DNA of 64,000 nt. Origin: Umezawaea sp049997955 (lineage in GTDB: Bacteria; Actinomycetota; Actinomycetes; Mycobacteriales; Pseudonocardiaceae). A program made the translations under genes and the position numbers. Location of the stretch: NCBI GenBank assembly GCA_049997955.1, contig JAEBDY010000018.1, positions 124,001-188,000 on the forward strand, written 5' to 3'. Positions 33,872-42,836 of the stretch are shown piece after piece. The notes under the pieces were generated by a model that had not been told where the DNA came from, ran no database searches, and worked only from the letters and a program-made list of their open reading frames with translations. Numbering within the stretch: the stretch's first letter is position 1; each line of letters starts with the position of its first letter.

Positions 33872-36800
33872 ATGAACACGGACATCGCGATCGTCGGCGT
33901 GTCGGTCGACGTCCCGGGGGCCCACGACCTCGACGCGTTCTGGCGGATCATCAGCACGGGCGGCAGCTCGGTGCGACCGTTCCCGCAGGACCGGCGGCGC
34001 AAGCTCGACGAGTACATCCGCTACCTGCGGGCGACCAGCGTGGACCCGGTGCCGGACCCGGACATCGACTACCACAACGGGTCCTTCCTGGACACGGTGG
34101 ACACCTTCGACTACGCGGCGTTCGGGATGAACCCGCGGCAGGCCACGCTGACCGACCCGCACCACCGGATGGTCATGCGGGCGATGTTCCTGGCGTTCGA
34201 GGACGCCGGGTACTCCGTGGACCGGTTGCGCGGCAGCAGGACCGGCGTGTTCGTCGGTTTCGCGGTCAACCCCGGCTCGACGTACCTGGACTACATCTGC
34301 CGCATCGACCCGACCGTGGGCCAGCAGGCGATCACCGGGAACATCCCGACGATGCTGGCGAACCGGCTGTCGCACCTGCTGGACCTGCGCGGCCCCAGTC
34401 TCGTCGTGGACACCGCGTGCTCCGCGACGCTGGTCGCCGTGCACCAGGCCAAGAACGCGCTGCTGATGGGCGACTGCGACATGGCCGTGGTCGGCGGCGC
34501 GCGGATCGTGTTCGCGCCGGTCAAGCACCCGCACTCCAACATCGGCATCGAGTCCTCCGACGGCGTGACCCGGACGTTCGACGAGGCGGCCGACGGCACC
34601 GGGTTCGGCGAGGGCTCGGGCGCGGTCGTGCTCAAGCGGATGGAGCAGGCCCTCGCGGACGGCGACCAGGTCTACGCGGTCCTCAAGGGCAGCGCGGTCA
34701 ACCACGACGGCAACACCGAGGGCATCACCAACCCCGACTCCGACTCGCAGGCCGAGCTGCTGCTGGCCGCTTGGCGCGACGCCGACGTCGACCCGCGCAC
34801 CATCGGCTACTTCGAGGCGCACGGCACGGCGACCCGCGTGGGCGACCCGATCGAGCACGAGGGCATGAAGCGCGCGTTCGCCAAGCACACCGACGACCGC
34901 GGTTTCTGCGCGGTGGGCACGGTCAAGGCCAACGTCGGCCACCTGTTCGAGGGCTCGGGGGTGATCGGCCTGATCAAGGCGGTCGCGGTGCTGCGCAACG
35001 GGATGATCCCGCCGCAGGCCAACTTCGACACCCCGAACCCGAAGCTCGACTTCGCGTCCGGGCCGCTCTACGTGCCGACGACCCTGCGCCCGTGGGAGTC
35101 CGACGGACCGCGCCGCTGCGGCGTGAGCGCGTTCGGGCTCGGCGGCACCAACGCGCACGCCGTGCTGGAGGAGCACCCCTCCGCCGCGCGCCCGGAGCCG
35201 TCGGAGGGCGAGGTCCTGTTCACGCTGTCCGCCGCCACCCCGCGTTCGTTGACGTGGCTGGTGGAGCGGTACGTCCGGTTCATCGACGGTGGCGGGTTGG
35301 CCGACGTCGACATCGCCGACATCGCCTACACCACCAGGGTTTCCCGCAGTTCGCACCGGCACCGGATCGCGGTCCTGGTGTCCGATGTGGACGGCCTGCG
35401 GCGCGGCCTGGCCGAGCTGCTGGTCAACGGGCAGCGCCCGATCACCGGACCGCTGGCGGCACAGGCGAAGTCATACCTCGCGGGCGGCCCGGTCGACAGC
35501 TCCCGACCGGCGGACCGCGCGCCCCGGATCGTCCGGCTCCCCGGCTACGCCTTCGACGAGACCCTCGCCTGGATGGAGTTCCCGGACACCTGGCGGGCCC
35601 AGTTGTCGTTGGCCACCACCGACGAGCGCCACCCGGTCACCCACGACGTCGAGTTCCAGCCCACCCCCGCCCTGCCGCGGACCGGCGTGCCCGCGAGCGC
35701 GTCGGTGCTGGCGCTGGTCGACCCGGCCACCGACGCCGAGGCGTTCCTCGCGACGGCCGACCTCGGCGACGTGCGGGTGCTGCGGCTCGGCGAGGACTTC
35801 ACCACCGACTCGTTCGACGACATCGCCCGGCTGGTCGGCGACGAGAACGTCACGCACGTCGTGCACGCCCTGGCGTTCGAACCCACCCCCGCCACCGACG
35901 TCGAGGAGGTCGAGCGGCGCACCGCGAAGAACCTGAACAGCCTGTTCCACCTGTCGAAGGCGTTGATGGCGGCGGGTGTGAAGGTCGACCTGGCGGTGGT
36001 GACGCGAACCGCCGTGTGCGCCGTGGAGGGCGACACCACGGCCGTCACCGAGAACGCCGCGCTGGTCGGCTTCGGCAAGGTGATCGGCCGCGAGTACCCG
36101 TACATCAAGGTGAAGCACCTCGACGTGGACACGGCCGTGCCGGGCGAGGCGCTGACGGCGGAGGTGTTCTCCGCCGAGCACGGCCTGTTCCTGCTGCGCG
36201 GCTCGGAACGGTCGCGCGAGGTGTTCGTGGAGGTGCCCGAGGTCGACACCGACGGCCCCCGGACCTACCTCAAGCCCGGCGGCACCTACCTGATCACCGG
36301 TGGCACCGGCGCGCTCGGGCTGGCGGTGGCGCGGTCGTTCGCCGAGAAGCAGCCCGACACCACCCTGGTGCTGCTCAGCCGCTCGGGCATGCCCGACCGC
36401 GACCGGTGGGACGACCTGCTCGCCGCGGGCACGTCGACCGAGCGGATCACCACGGTCCGCGACCTGGAAGCCATGGGCACCAAGGTGCTGGTGCGCGCGG
36501 CCGACGCGGGCGACCCGAAAGCGCTCGCGGCCGCCGTCACCGGTATCCAGCAGGAGTGCGGGCGGATCGACGGCATCGTGCACGCCGCGGGCCTGCCCGG
36601 TGGGGCCACGCTGATGTTCCGCCTGCCGGAGGACTTCGACGAGGTCGTCCGGGTGAAGCTGCACGGCGCGTTCGTGCTCGACGAGCTGACCCGTGACGAC
36701 CGGCCCGACTTCATCGTGCACTTCTCGTCGGTGGCCTCGGTGTTCCCCGCGCCCGGCCAGGCCGACTACGCGGCGGGCAACTACTACCTGGACAACCTCG

Positions 36801-37420
36801 CCCGCTCGCAGGCGGGCGGACCGTGCCACGTGGTCGCGCTGGACTGGGTGGCGTGGAAGGAGATCGGCATGGCCGTCGACCACGGCACCAACGGCGACAC
36901 CATGTTCAAGGCGCTCCCGACGACCGTGGGGCTCGACGTCGTGGACGCCGCCCTGCGGTCCCGACGGCCGCGCCTGTTCGCGGGCGAGCTGAACTACCGG
37001 GGCGAGCTGATCCACCTGCTGCGCTCCTACGACGTGCCGCTGTCGGCCGACATCGACGCCAAGGTCGAACGCGAGATGCACGCGCTGGAGGAACGGCTGC
37101 TCCAGGCGTCGGAGAAGATCAAGGCCACCGTCGCCGCCGTGCAGGTGGAGCTGAAGGGCCGGGAGAACGGCGAGTACACCGACGTGGAGCAGTCGGTCGC
37201 GCAGTGCCTCGCCCTCGCCTTCGGCTACCCCGCGCTGGACGTCGAGGCCGACTTCTTCGAACTGGGCGGCGACTCCATCATGGCCGCGTCCGTGGCGAGC
37301 ACGATCGCCGTCCGCCACGGCGTGCACTACGACGTCGCGGACCTGCTCGCCGACCGCACGATCTCGGAAATCGCCTACCACATCGAAGAACTGGTCGAGT
37401 TCGCGGAAGACGTGGCCTGA
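33872..37420 (+). CDS. AT-less polyketide synthase, KS-KR-ACP
   Basis: A 1182-residue single-module PKS. Ketosynthase: residues 1 to about 430 with Cys183 (DTACSAT), His317 (HGTATRVG) and His357 (NVGHLFEG). A post-KS linker follows (about 440-560), then a structural KR half and a catalytic ketoreductase with GGTGALG at residue 810 and Tyr966 (DYAAGNYYLD). The C-terminal ACP has GGDSIM with the phosphopantetheine Ser1135. There is no AT, dehydratase, enoylreductase or thioesterase domain. GGAAGG precedes the ATG at 33872. It would make one beta-hydroxyacyl-ACP using the two discrete ATs beside it. Release probably needs the condensation-like protein downstream. Confidence 0.93.
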   Translation: MNTDIAIVGVSVDVPGAHDLDAFWRIISTGGSSVRPFPQDRRRKLDEYIRYLRATSVDPVPDPDIDYHNGSFLDTVDTFDYAAFGMNPRQATLTDPHHRMVMRAMFLAFEDAGYSVDRLRGSRTGVFVGFAVNPGSTYLDYICRIDPTVGQQAITGNIPTMLANRLSHLLDLRGPSLVVDTACSATLVAVHQAKNALLMGDCDMAVVGGARIVFAPVKHPHSNIGIESSDGVTRTFDEAADGTGFGEGSGAVVLKRMEQALADGDQVYAVLKGSAVNHDGNTEGITNPDSDSQAELLLAAWRDADVDPRTIGYFEAHGTATRVGDPIEHEGMKRAFAKHTDDRGFCAVGTVKANVGHLFEGSGVIGLIKAVAVLRNGMIPPQANFDTPNPKLDFASGPLYVPTTLRPWESDGPRRCGVSAFGLGGTNAHAVLEEHPSAARPEPSEGEVLFTLSAATPRSLTWLVERYVRFIDGGGLADVDIADIAYTTRVSRSSHRHRIAVLVSDVDGLRRGLAELLVNGQRPITGPLAAQAKSYLAGGPVDSSRPADRAPRIVRLPGYAFDETLAWMEFPDTWRAQLSLATTDERHPVTHDVEFQPTPALPRTGVPASASVLALVDPATDAEAFLATADLGDVRVLRLGEDFTTDSFDDIARLVGDENVTHVVHALAFEPTPATDVEEVERRTAKNLNSLFHLSKALMAAGVKVDLAVVTRTAVCAVEGDTTAVTENAALVGFGKVIGREYPYIKVKHLDVDTAVPGEALTAEVFSAEHGLFLLRGSERSREVFVEVPEVDTDGPRTYLKPGGTYLITGGTGALGLAVARSFAEKQPDTTLVLLSRSGMPDRDRWDDLLAAGTSTERITTVRDLEAMGTKVLVRAADAGDPKALAAAVTGIQQECGRIDGIVHAAGLPGGATLMFRLPEDFDEVVRVKLHGAFVLDELTRDDRPDFIVHFSSVASVFPAPGQADYAAGNYYLDNLARSQAGGPCHVVALDWVAWKEIGMAVDHGTNGDTMFKALPTTVGLDVVDAALRSRRPRLFAGELNYRGELIHLLRSYDVPLSADIDAKVEREMHALEERLLQASEKIKATVAAVQVELKGRENGEYTDVEQSVAQCLALAFGYPALDVEADFFELGGDSIMAASVASTIAVRHGVHYDVADLLADRTISEIAYHIEELVEFAEDVA

Positions 37421-38757
37421 TGACCGACATGACGACGGGGCCCGCGCTGCGCAAGATCGTCGGCTTCGCGCTGCCCCTCACCGCGGCCAACCTGCTCCAG
37501 CAGGGGTACGTGCTGATCGACGGCATCCTCGTCGGGCACTACGTCGGCGTCGACGGGCTGGCCGCCGTCGGTGTCGCGGGCCCGATGTTCTACCTGCTCA
37601 ACGCGATGTTCATCGGCCTCGGCACCGCGTTCACCATCCGGCTGGCGCACCTGCGCGGGGCCCAGCAGGACGGTGAGCGCCGAGGTGTGGTGCTCGCGCT
37701 GGCACTGGTCACGGCGGTGTGGTCGGCGGGGTGCGTCCTGCTGGCGACCGTGCTGGCCCGCCCGGTCCTGTCGCTGATGGGCATCCACGGGCAGCTGGCG
37801 GAGGACTGCGCCCTGTTCTTCGGGACGCTGTCGATGGGTTTCCCGGCGATGTTCGGGCTCGCCGCCGTCAGCGCCTACTTCCGCGGCCTCGGCAACTCGC
37901 GGGCGGCGATGTGGGTGCAGGGCTTCGGCAACGTGGCGAACATCGTGCTGGTCTGGCTGTTCCTCTCGGTGCTGGGCATGGGGGTCGGCGGCGCGGCACT
38001 GGCGACCGTGCTCGCCAGCGCCTGCGCGCTCGTCGTCGGGCTCGTCGCCGCCCGACGCCTCTACCCGTTGGCGCGCAAGCAGGCCGAACCGGCCGTGCGG
38101 CGCGAACTCGTGGACGCCGTGCGGCTGGGATTCCCGTTGGCCAGTCAGCACATCATCCTCGCGGTGGGGATCATGGTGCTGGTCTGGATCATCCAGTCCT
38201 ACGGCGCCGTGGTGCTCGCGGCGTTCACCATCGTGTCCCGGCTGGAGCTGTTCACCGGGATGCTGTTCCTGGACTTCTCCGGCGCGGTGACCGCGTTCGT
38301 GGCGCAGAACCTGGGCGGCGCGGACCGGGACCGCGCGCGAAGGGGACTGGTGCAGACGATCGGGCTCACCGCGGGCCTGAGCGTCGCGGTGTCGGCGGCG
38401 GTCCTGCTGGCGCGGGGGCCCATCGCCGGGCTGTTCACCGCCGACCCGGCGACGCGGGAGCTGACCGAGCGGTACATCCTGATCATCTACCCGTTCCTGG
38501 TGCTATACACGGTGATGGTGGTCCTGCACGGCTACCTCAACGGGTCGCGGCGGACCACGGCGCCGTTGATCTGCACGCTCATCGCGTTCGTGATCGTCCA
38601 GGTCCCGTTCGCCTACCTGCTCAACGAGCCGTTCGGCATCGACGCCGTCATGTGGGCCGTGGTCGCGGGCTGGACGGCGGGGCTGGGCTACACCGTGTTC
38701 TGCCTGCGGGGCGTGCTGTTCGCGCGGCCCGCGCCCGTCCTGGCGAGTTCGTCGTGA
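37420..38757 (+). CDS. MATE-family efflux transporter
   Basis: A 445-residue polytopic protein with about 12 membrane segments and MATE features (LPLTAANLLQQGYVLIDGILVGHYVG, AVSAYFRGLGNSRAAM, AFVAQNLGGADRDRARRG). The start overlaps the PKS stop as TGATG and its stop overlaps the next gene as GTGA, so it is tightly coupled to biosynthesis. Its likely job is export of the product or of a precursor to the outside, driven by a cation gradient. Confidence 0.92.
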   Translation: MTDMTTGPALRKIVGFALPLTAANLLQQGYVLIDGILVGHYVGVDGLAAVGVAGPMFYLLNAMFIGLGTAFTIRLAHLRGAQQDGERRGVVLALALVTAVWSAGCVLLATVLARPVLSLMGIHGQLAEDCALFFGTLSMGFPAMFGLAAVSAYFRGLGNSRAAMWVQGFGNVANIVLVWLFLSVLGMGVGGAALATVLASACALVVGLVAARRLYPLARKQAEPAVRRELVDAVRLGFPLASQHIILAVGIMVLVWIIQSYGAVVLAAFTIVSRLELFTGMLFLDFSGAVTAFVAQNLGGADRDRARRGLVQTIGLTAGLSVAVSAAVLLARGPIAGLFTADPATRELTERYILIIYPFLVLYTVMVVLHGYLNGSRRTTAPLICTLIAFVIVQVPFAYLLNEPFGIDAVMWAVVAGWTAGLGYTVFCLRGVLFARPAPVLASSS

Positions 38758-40127
38758 TCACCGGGAGCACGGTCCAGGCCGAGTTCCACGGCGGACGGGC
38801 GCGGGTCGGCCCGCTGACGTGGGGCCAGCAGGGCACCTGGGACGGCATCCACGAGTGGCTGCCGGAGGTGAAGCCGTTCTTCGTGCTGACCCGGTGGCTG
38901 CCCGTGCCGCTGCTGCTGTCGGTCGGCGACGTGCTGGAGCAGCTCAGCGAACTGCTGCTGCGGCACGAGTCGCTGCGCACCCTGTTCCACCCGTCGCCGC
39001 GGGGCGACGCGACGCAGGAGGTGCTGGCGTCCGGCGCGGTCGACGTCGCCGTGTACGACCGGCCCGCCGACGACGCGGTGGACTTCACCAGCATCGTCAC
39101 CGACTGCCTGGTGCGGGCCGGGGCCACGGCGTTCGCCCACGACAAGGAGTTGCCGATCCGGGTGTCCCTGGCGCTGCACGAGGGCATCCCGGTGCTCGTG
39201 GTCCTCGGGATCTCGCACATGGCCGCCGACCACACCGGCACCGAACTGCTCGTCGCCGAGTTGGCGGCCATGCTGCGGGCCCGCGCCGACGGGAAGGCCG
39301 TGCCCGCGGCCAAGCCGTCGGTGCAGCCGGTGGACCTGGCCACCCGGCAGAACTCGCCGGACGGCCAGTTGCTGAACATCGAGGCGATGCGGCACCTCCG
39401 GGAGCAGGTGGCCCGGATGCCGTCCTCGACCGCGCCCGACCGGGCCGTGCCGGAGTCACCGCGGTTCGTGCGGGGCGAGATCGAGTCCGACGCGCTGCCG
39501 GTCGCGGTCCGGACGGCGGCCCGTCGGCTCCGGACGACCACGTCGGTCGTGCTGCTGTCGATCACCACCGCGCTGCTCCGCTGCTTCTGCCCGGGTCCGA
39601 CCTACCGGCTGGACGTCATGCAGAGCAACAGGTTGGCTCCCGACCTGTTCACCGCGGTGACGACGATGAACCAGGCCGTCAAGACCGTCGTGGACCTGGA
39701 CGTGGACGATTTCGACGAGGTGTTCCGGCGCTCGGCGCTGACGATGGCCGCGGCCAAGCGCCACGCCCGGCACGACGGCAGGCTGGCGCGGGAGGTGCTC
39801 CGCGACGTCGTCCTGCCGCCCGGCTGCCAGGTGAACGACATGTGGTCCACGCTGCCCAGGTCCCGCACGACGTCCACGACCCCCGCTCCGACGACGCTCG
39901 CCTGGCCGGAGCGGACCACCCACGAGGACATGGCGCTGTACCTGGACACCGGCGGCACGCCGGAGCGGATGCGGCTGTCGGTGATGGCCGACACCGCCCT
40001 GCTGCCGCCGGACGACATCCGCGCGTTCCTGTTCGCGTTCGAGCGGATCGCGACGGACCTGGCGGCGGGCGACGTGCCGCTGGACCGGGTCGGGGAGGTG
40101 TTCGCCGAACAGCGGGAGCGCGGCTAG
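38754..40127 (+). CDS. Condensation-domain-like acyltransferase
   Basis: A 457-residue stand-alone protein of the NRPS condensation/PapA/wax-ester-synthase superfamily. It starts with GTG inside the MATE stop. The N-terminal half shows ARVGPLTWGQQGTWDGI, LRHESLRTLF and the active-site block SHMAADHTGTE. The canonical HHxxxDG is altered: His155 and Asp159 are kept, but the first His is Ser and the Gly is His. The C-terminal half has the expected VVLLSITTALLRCF and RLDVMQSNR. It would move the 3-hydroxyacyl chain from the PKS ACP to an alcohol or amine acceptor (inference). Its stop overlaps by 4 bases a convergent acetyltransferase gene. Confidence 0.85.
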   Translation: MITGSTVQAEFHGGRARVGPLTWGQQGTWDGIHEWLPEVKPFFVLTRWLPVPLLLSVGDVLEQLSELLLRHESLRTLFHPSPRGDATQEVLASGAVDVAVYDRPADDAVDFTSIVTDCLVRAGATAFAHDKELPIRVSLALHEGIPVLVVLGISHMAADHTGTELLVAELAAMLRARADGKAVPAAKPSVQPVDLATRQNSPDGQLLNIEAMRHLREQVARMPSSTAPDRAVPESPRFVRGEIESDALPVAVRTAARRLRTTTSVVLLSITTALLRCFCPGPTYRLDVMQSNRLAPDLFTAVTTMNQAVKTVVDLDVDDFDEVFRRSALTMAAAKRHARHDGRLAREVLRDVVLPPGCQVNDMWSTLPRSRTTSTTPAPTTLAWPERTTHEDMALYLDTGGTPERMRLSVMADTALLPPDDIRAFLFAFERIATDLAAGDVPLDRVGEVFAEQRERG

Positions 40128-40684
40128 GGCGGCGGGGGCAGTTCGTCGTCCAGCAGGGCGTAGACGAGTTCCTCGCCCCACTCGCCCTTGAAGATGTCGT
40201 TGTGCCGGAAGTGCGCCTCCTTGCGCATCCCCAACCGCTCCATCAGCCTGATCGACGCGGTGTTCCGCCCGTCGCAGCGGCCGACGATCCGGTGCAGCCC
40301 GAGGTGGGCGAAACCCAGTCGCAGCGCCACTTCCGCGGCCTCGGTCGCGTACCCGTGCCCGCCGTGACCGGGGTGGAAGACGAAGCCGAACTCGCCCTGC
40401 CGCCACTCCTCGTGCAGCCACTCCACGTGCACCTCGCCGATCACGTCACCGGTGTCGCGGCGCTGCACGGCCAGCGTGAACGACTCCCCCACCGCGGTCG
40501 GCCACTCCACCGCGATCTTCTGCTCCAGCGCGATCCTGCTCTCCTCGCGGGTGCGCGCCGACCAGTACAGGTAGCGGGCCACCTCGGGCAGCGACTGCCA
40601 CGAGTGCAGGGCGTCCAGGTCGTCCACCGTGAAAGGACGCAGCACCAGCCGTTCGGTCGTGATCGGGAACTCGGGTTTCGGCAC
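40124..40684 (-). CDS. GNAT acetyltransferase, RimJ/RimL type
   Basis: A 186-residue GNAT protein (ITTERLVLRPFTVDDLDALHSW, GEFGFVFHPGHGGHGYATEAAEVALRLGF, RNTASIRLMERLGM). The acetyl-CoA pyrophosphate loop HGGHGYATEA is clear. GTG start after GGGGG. Such proteins acetylate N-termini, antibiotics or small amines. It is convergent with the polyketide operon and divergent from the GrpB gene, so a link to either is not evident. Confidence 0.9.
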   Translation of the reverse strand: MPKPEFPITTERLVLRPFTVDDLDALHSWQSLPEVARYLYWSARTREESRIALEQKIAVEWPTAVGESFTLAVQRRDTGDVIGEVHVEWLHEEWRQGEFGFVFHPGHGGHGYATEAAEVALRLGFAHLGLHRIVGRCDGRNTASIRLMERLGMRKEAHFRHNDIFKGEWGEELVYALLDDELPPPP

Positions 40685-40717
40685 CCCCGCAACCTACTGC
40701 GCCCTAGGCTGCCGGGA

Positions 40718-41236
40718 ATGCCGATCGACTTCACCGACTACGACCCCTCCTGGCCCGCGGAAGCGGCGCGGAGCATGGACGAGCTGCGCGACCTGTTCCC
40801 CGTCGTCGACCACGTCGGCAGCACGGCGATCCCGGGTCTCGCCGCCAAACCCGTGATCGACCTGATGGTGTCCACACCGGACCTGGACTCCGTGACGGCG
40901 GACGAGAGCGCCCTCACCGCGCTGGGCTACGTGCGGGAGGAGACCGGGATGCGGAACCGGCTGTTCTACGGCCGTGACACCGACGGTGTCCGCTCCCACC
41001 ACCTCCACGTCATCCCGGCCGAGCAGTGGGCCACGCGGAACGAACGCCTGCTGCGCGACCACCTGCTGGCCCACCCCGACGCCGCCGCCGAGTACGGCGA
41101 GCTCAAGCGCGGTCTCGCGGCCACCGAGTCGGACGGACTGGTGTACACGAAGGGCAAGACCGCGCTGATCCAGCGGTTGATCGACCGGGAGCGCGAAGCG
41201 CGCGGGCTGCCCGCGAGCGACGTCTGGGAGGACTGA
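40718..41236 (+). CDS. GrpB-family nucleotidyltransferase-like protein
   Basis: A 172-residue protein of the GrpB/UPF0157 family: DYDPSWPAEAAR at the start, then VVDHVGSTAIPGLAAKPVIDLMV with the nucleotidyltransferase-type GST and Asp-x-Met pattern, and HLHVIPAEQWATRNERLLRDHLLAHP. The family has a Pol-beta-like fold; substrate unknown. TAGGCT ends 7 bases before the ATG, so the gene may be leaderless, although GGGA nearby could serve as a weak ribosome site. Confidence 0.88.
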   Translation: MPIDFTDYDPSWPAEAARSMDELRDLFPVVDHVGSTAIPGLAAKPVIDLMVSTPDLDSVTADESALTALGYVREETGMRNRLFYGRDTDGVRSHHLHVIPAEQWATRNERLLRDHLLAHPDAAAEYGELKRGLAATESDGLVYTKGKTALIQRLIDREREARGLPASDVWED

Positions 41237-41267
41237 CGGTCGGGGCTCGCGCCGGGATGCCGGAGTC

Positions 41268-42611
41268 CTAGTCCGCCACGCGGGACTTCCGCGCGGACGG
41301 CGCCCAGCGGAGCCTGCGCTGCGCGCCCGCGACCTGCACCTGGTCACGGCCCAGGCGTTTCGCCTCGTACAGGGCGGAGTCGGCGGCGGCCAGGACGCCT
41401 TCGAGGGTGTCCTCGTCGATCTCCGGCCAGATCGCCACGCCGATGCTGACGCCCAGGCCGCGGACGGTGCCGCCCGTGCAGTCGTCGATCTTCAGGTTGA
41501 ACACCTGGGCCCGGACGCGTTCGGCGATGGCCAGCGCCTCGGCGCGTTCGACCGCGGGGAGCAGGACGGCGAACTCCTCGCCGCCGAACCTGCCCACCGA
41601 GTCGCCCCGGCGGACGGCGGCCGCCAACGTCGAGGCGATCTCGCGGAGGACCTCGTCGCCCACCTGGTGGCCGTAGCGGTCGTTGATGTCCTTGAAGTGG
41701 TCGACGTCGACCATGAACAGGCCCATGGTCGACGGGGTCTGGCGGTCGCGGGTGCGCTGGAGTTCCAGCCTCGCCTGCAGGTGCCACGCCTCGGCGTTGA
41801 GGAGTCCGGTCTTGTTGTCCGTTCGGGCGGCGAGCTCCAACTGGTGGATCAGCACGGTGCGGTGCAGCGCGACGGCCGCGACCACCATCGGGAGGGCGAA
41901 GCCCGGCCACCACGCCACGGCCAGGGCGACGAACGAGCCGAGCGCCAGCTGGCCGACCTCGAGGAGGTTGTCGCCCGCGCTGCCGACGGCTTCGCCGATC
42001 TTGCGCAGCTTCACCGTGATGGCGATGACGATGCCGACGAGCAGCGAGTTCACGCCCCACTGGGCGGCGGCCGCGCCGACGATCCCGACGAGGTCCAGCG
42101 GACCGGACGGCGTGCCGTCGGCGAGGTGTTCCCGCAGGCCGGAGGCGGTGGAGACGCCGTTCGCCGACAGGGCGGCGAGGATCATCATGGACGCGGTGAA
42201 CAAGCAGCGGTGCGGCGGTCGGGACGCGTCCCACCGGCCGACCATCCACCACCGGTGCAGGTAGATCGTCGCCACCAGCAGCACCGCGGGCAGCGGTGGC
42301 AGCACGAGCGCGCCCGCGAAGATCCAGATGCTGCACAGGTCGACGTGCGGCAGGCGGCTGTGGTCGCGGCGGATCCGTTCGATCCAGCGCGAGAAGTGCA
42401 GGTGGGCGATGGCGCAGCCCGCCAGGACGGCCGCGATGACCCACGACCGTGCCGGGACCGGGCCGAGAGCGCACAGGACTACCGCCAGTGCCGCGCCCGC
42501 GTCCACCAGCAGCACGTAGGCCAATGCCCGTTTGGGCAGGGACCATAGGGACCAGTGCCGGACGCGCCGGGCACCGCCGGCCTGGGCCGGAGCGTCCGCG
42601 CGATGTCCCAT
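41268..42611 (-). CDS. Membrane diguanylate cyclase (GGDEF)
   Basis: A 447-residue protein with about seven or eight N-terminal membrane segments (residues 28-240), then a C-terminal GGDEF domain (about 260-430). The active site is GGEEF and the inhibitory RxxD is present as RRGD five residues before it, so it should make c-di-GMP with product feedback. MVDVDHFKDINDRYGHQVGDEVL is canonical. The sensor region is not a named domain that I recognise. It is divergent from the twin hexapeptide minigenes. Confidence 0.92.
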   Translation of the reverse strand: MGHRADAPAQAGGARRVRHWSLWSLPKRALAYVLLVDAGAALAVVLCALGPVPARSWVIAAVLAGCAIAHLHFSRWIERIRRDHSRLPHVDLCSIWIFAGALVLPPLPAVLLVATIYLHRWWMVGRWDASRPPHRCLFTASMMILAALSANGVSTASGLREHLADGTPSGPLDLVGIVGAAAAQWGVNSLLVGIVIAITVKLRKIGEAVGSAGDNLLEVGQLALGSFVALAVAWWPGFALPMVVAAVALHRTVLIHQLELAARTDNKTGLLNAEAWHLQARLELQRTRDRQTPSTMGLFMVDVDHFKDINDRYGHQVGDEVLREIASTLAAAVRRGDSVGRFGGEEFAVLLPAVERAEALAIAERVRAQVFNLKIDDCTGGTVRGLGVSIGVAIWPEIDEDTLEGVLAAADSALYEAKRLGRDQVQVAGAQRRLRWAPSARKSRVAD

Positions 42612-42666
42612 GGCCTTGCCACCTCACGACGCGGTAGCCCTGGCGGCGACCAGGGCCGGACGGACC

Positions 42667-42683
42667 GTCACGGTAATCGTGAC
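42667..42683. promoter_or_regulatory. Palindrome in divergent promoter region
   Basis: GTCACG-GTAAT-CGTGAC is a 17-base interrupted palindrome midway between the cyclase start (minus) and the minigenes (plus). On the minus strand it includes TACCGT, a good -10 for the cyclase gene. A repressor site is plausible; no binder known. Confidence 0.4.
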
Positions 42684-42737
42684 CTGGGCCGGTGTCAGCC
42701 GCTGCGGGGGTGACGTGACGCGGAGGAGGTGATGACC

Positions 42738-42758
42738 GTGCGCGACAAGATCTGGTGA
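42738..42758 (+). CDS. Hexapeptide minigene MRDKIW, copy 1
   Basis: GTG-CGC-GAC-AAG-ATC-TGG-TGA encodes MRDKIW. A full-strength GGAGGAGG (42722-42729) lies 8 bases upstream, which is optimal for this GTG; an in-frame ATG at 42732 would give MTVRDKIW but overlaps the ribosome site. Codons are all those preferred in high-GC actinobacteria. The same 20 bases recur 73 bases downstream with a second good ribosome site. The peptide could be a leader peptide, a minimal RiPP precursor or a regulatory minigene; function unknown. Confidence 0.55.
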   Translation: MRDKIW

Positions 42759-42810
42759 CCCCCTGTCCGCTTCCAGCCGTATGCCCTGGAAAAGGGGGAG
42801 GTGGGCCGAC

Positions 42811-42831
42811 ATGCGCGACAAGATCTGGTGA
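42811..42831 (+). CDS. Hexapeptide minigene MRDKIW, copy 2
   Basis: ATG-CGC-GAC-AAG-ATC-TGG-TGA, the same peptide as copy 1 but with an ATG start. AAGGGGGAGG ends 9 bases before the ATG. An in-frame ATG at 42781 would give a longer MPWKRGRWAD lead, but has no ribosome site. The stop lies 5 bases before the 3' end of the convergent MFS transporter gene. Sequence between the two copies is unrelated to either, so only the peptide-coding part and the ribosome site are conserved. Confidence 0.55.
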   Translation: MRDKIW

Positions 42832-42836
42832 ACCGG

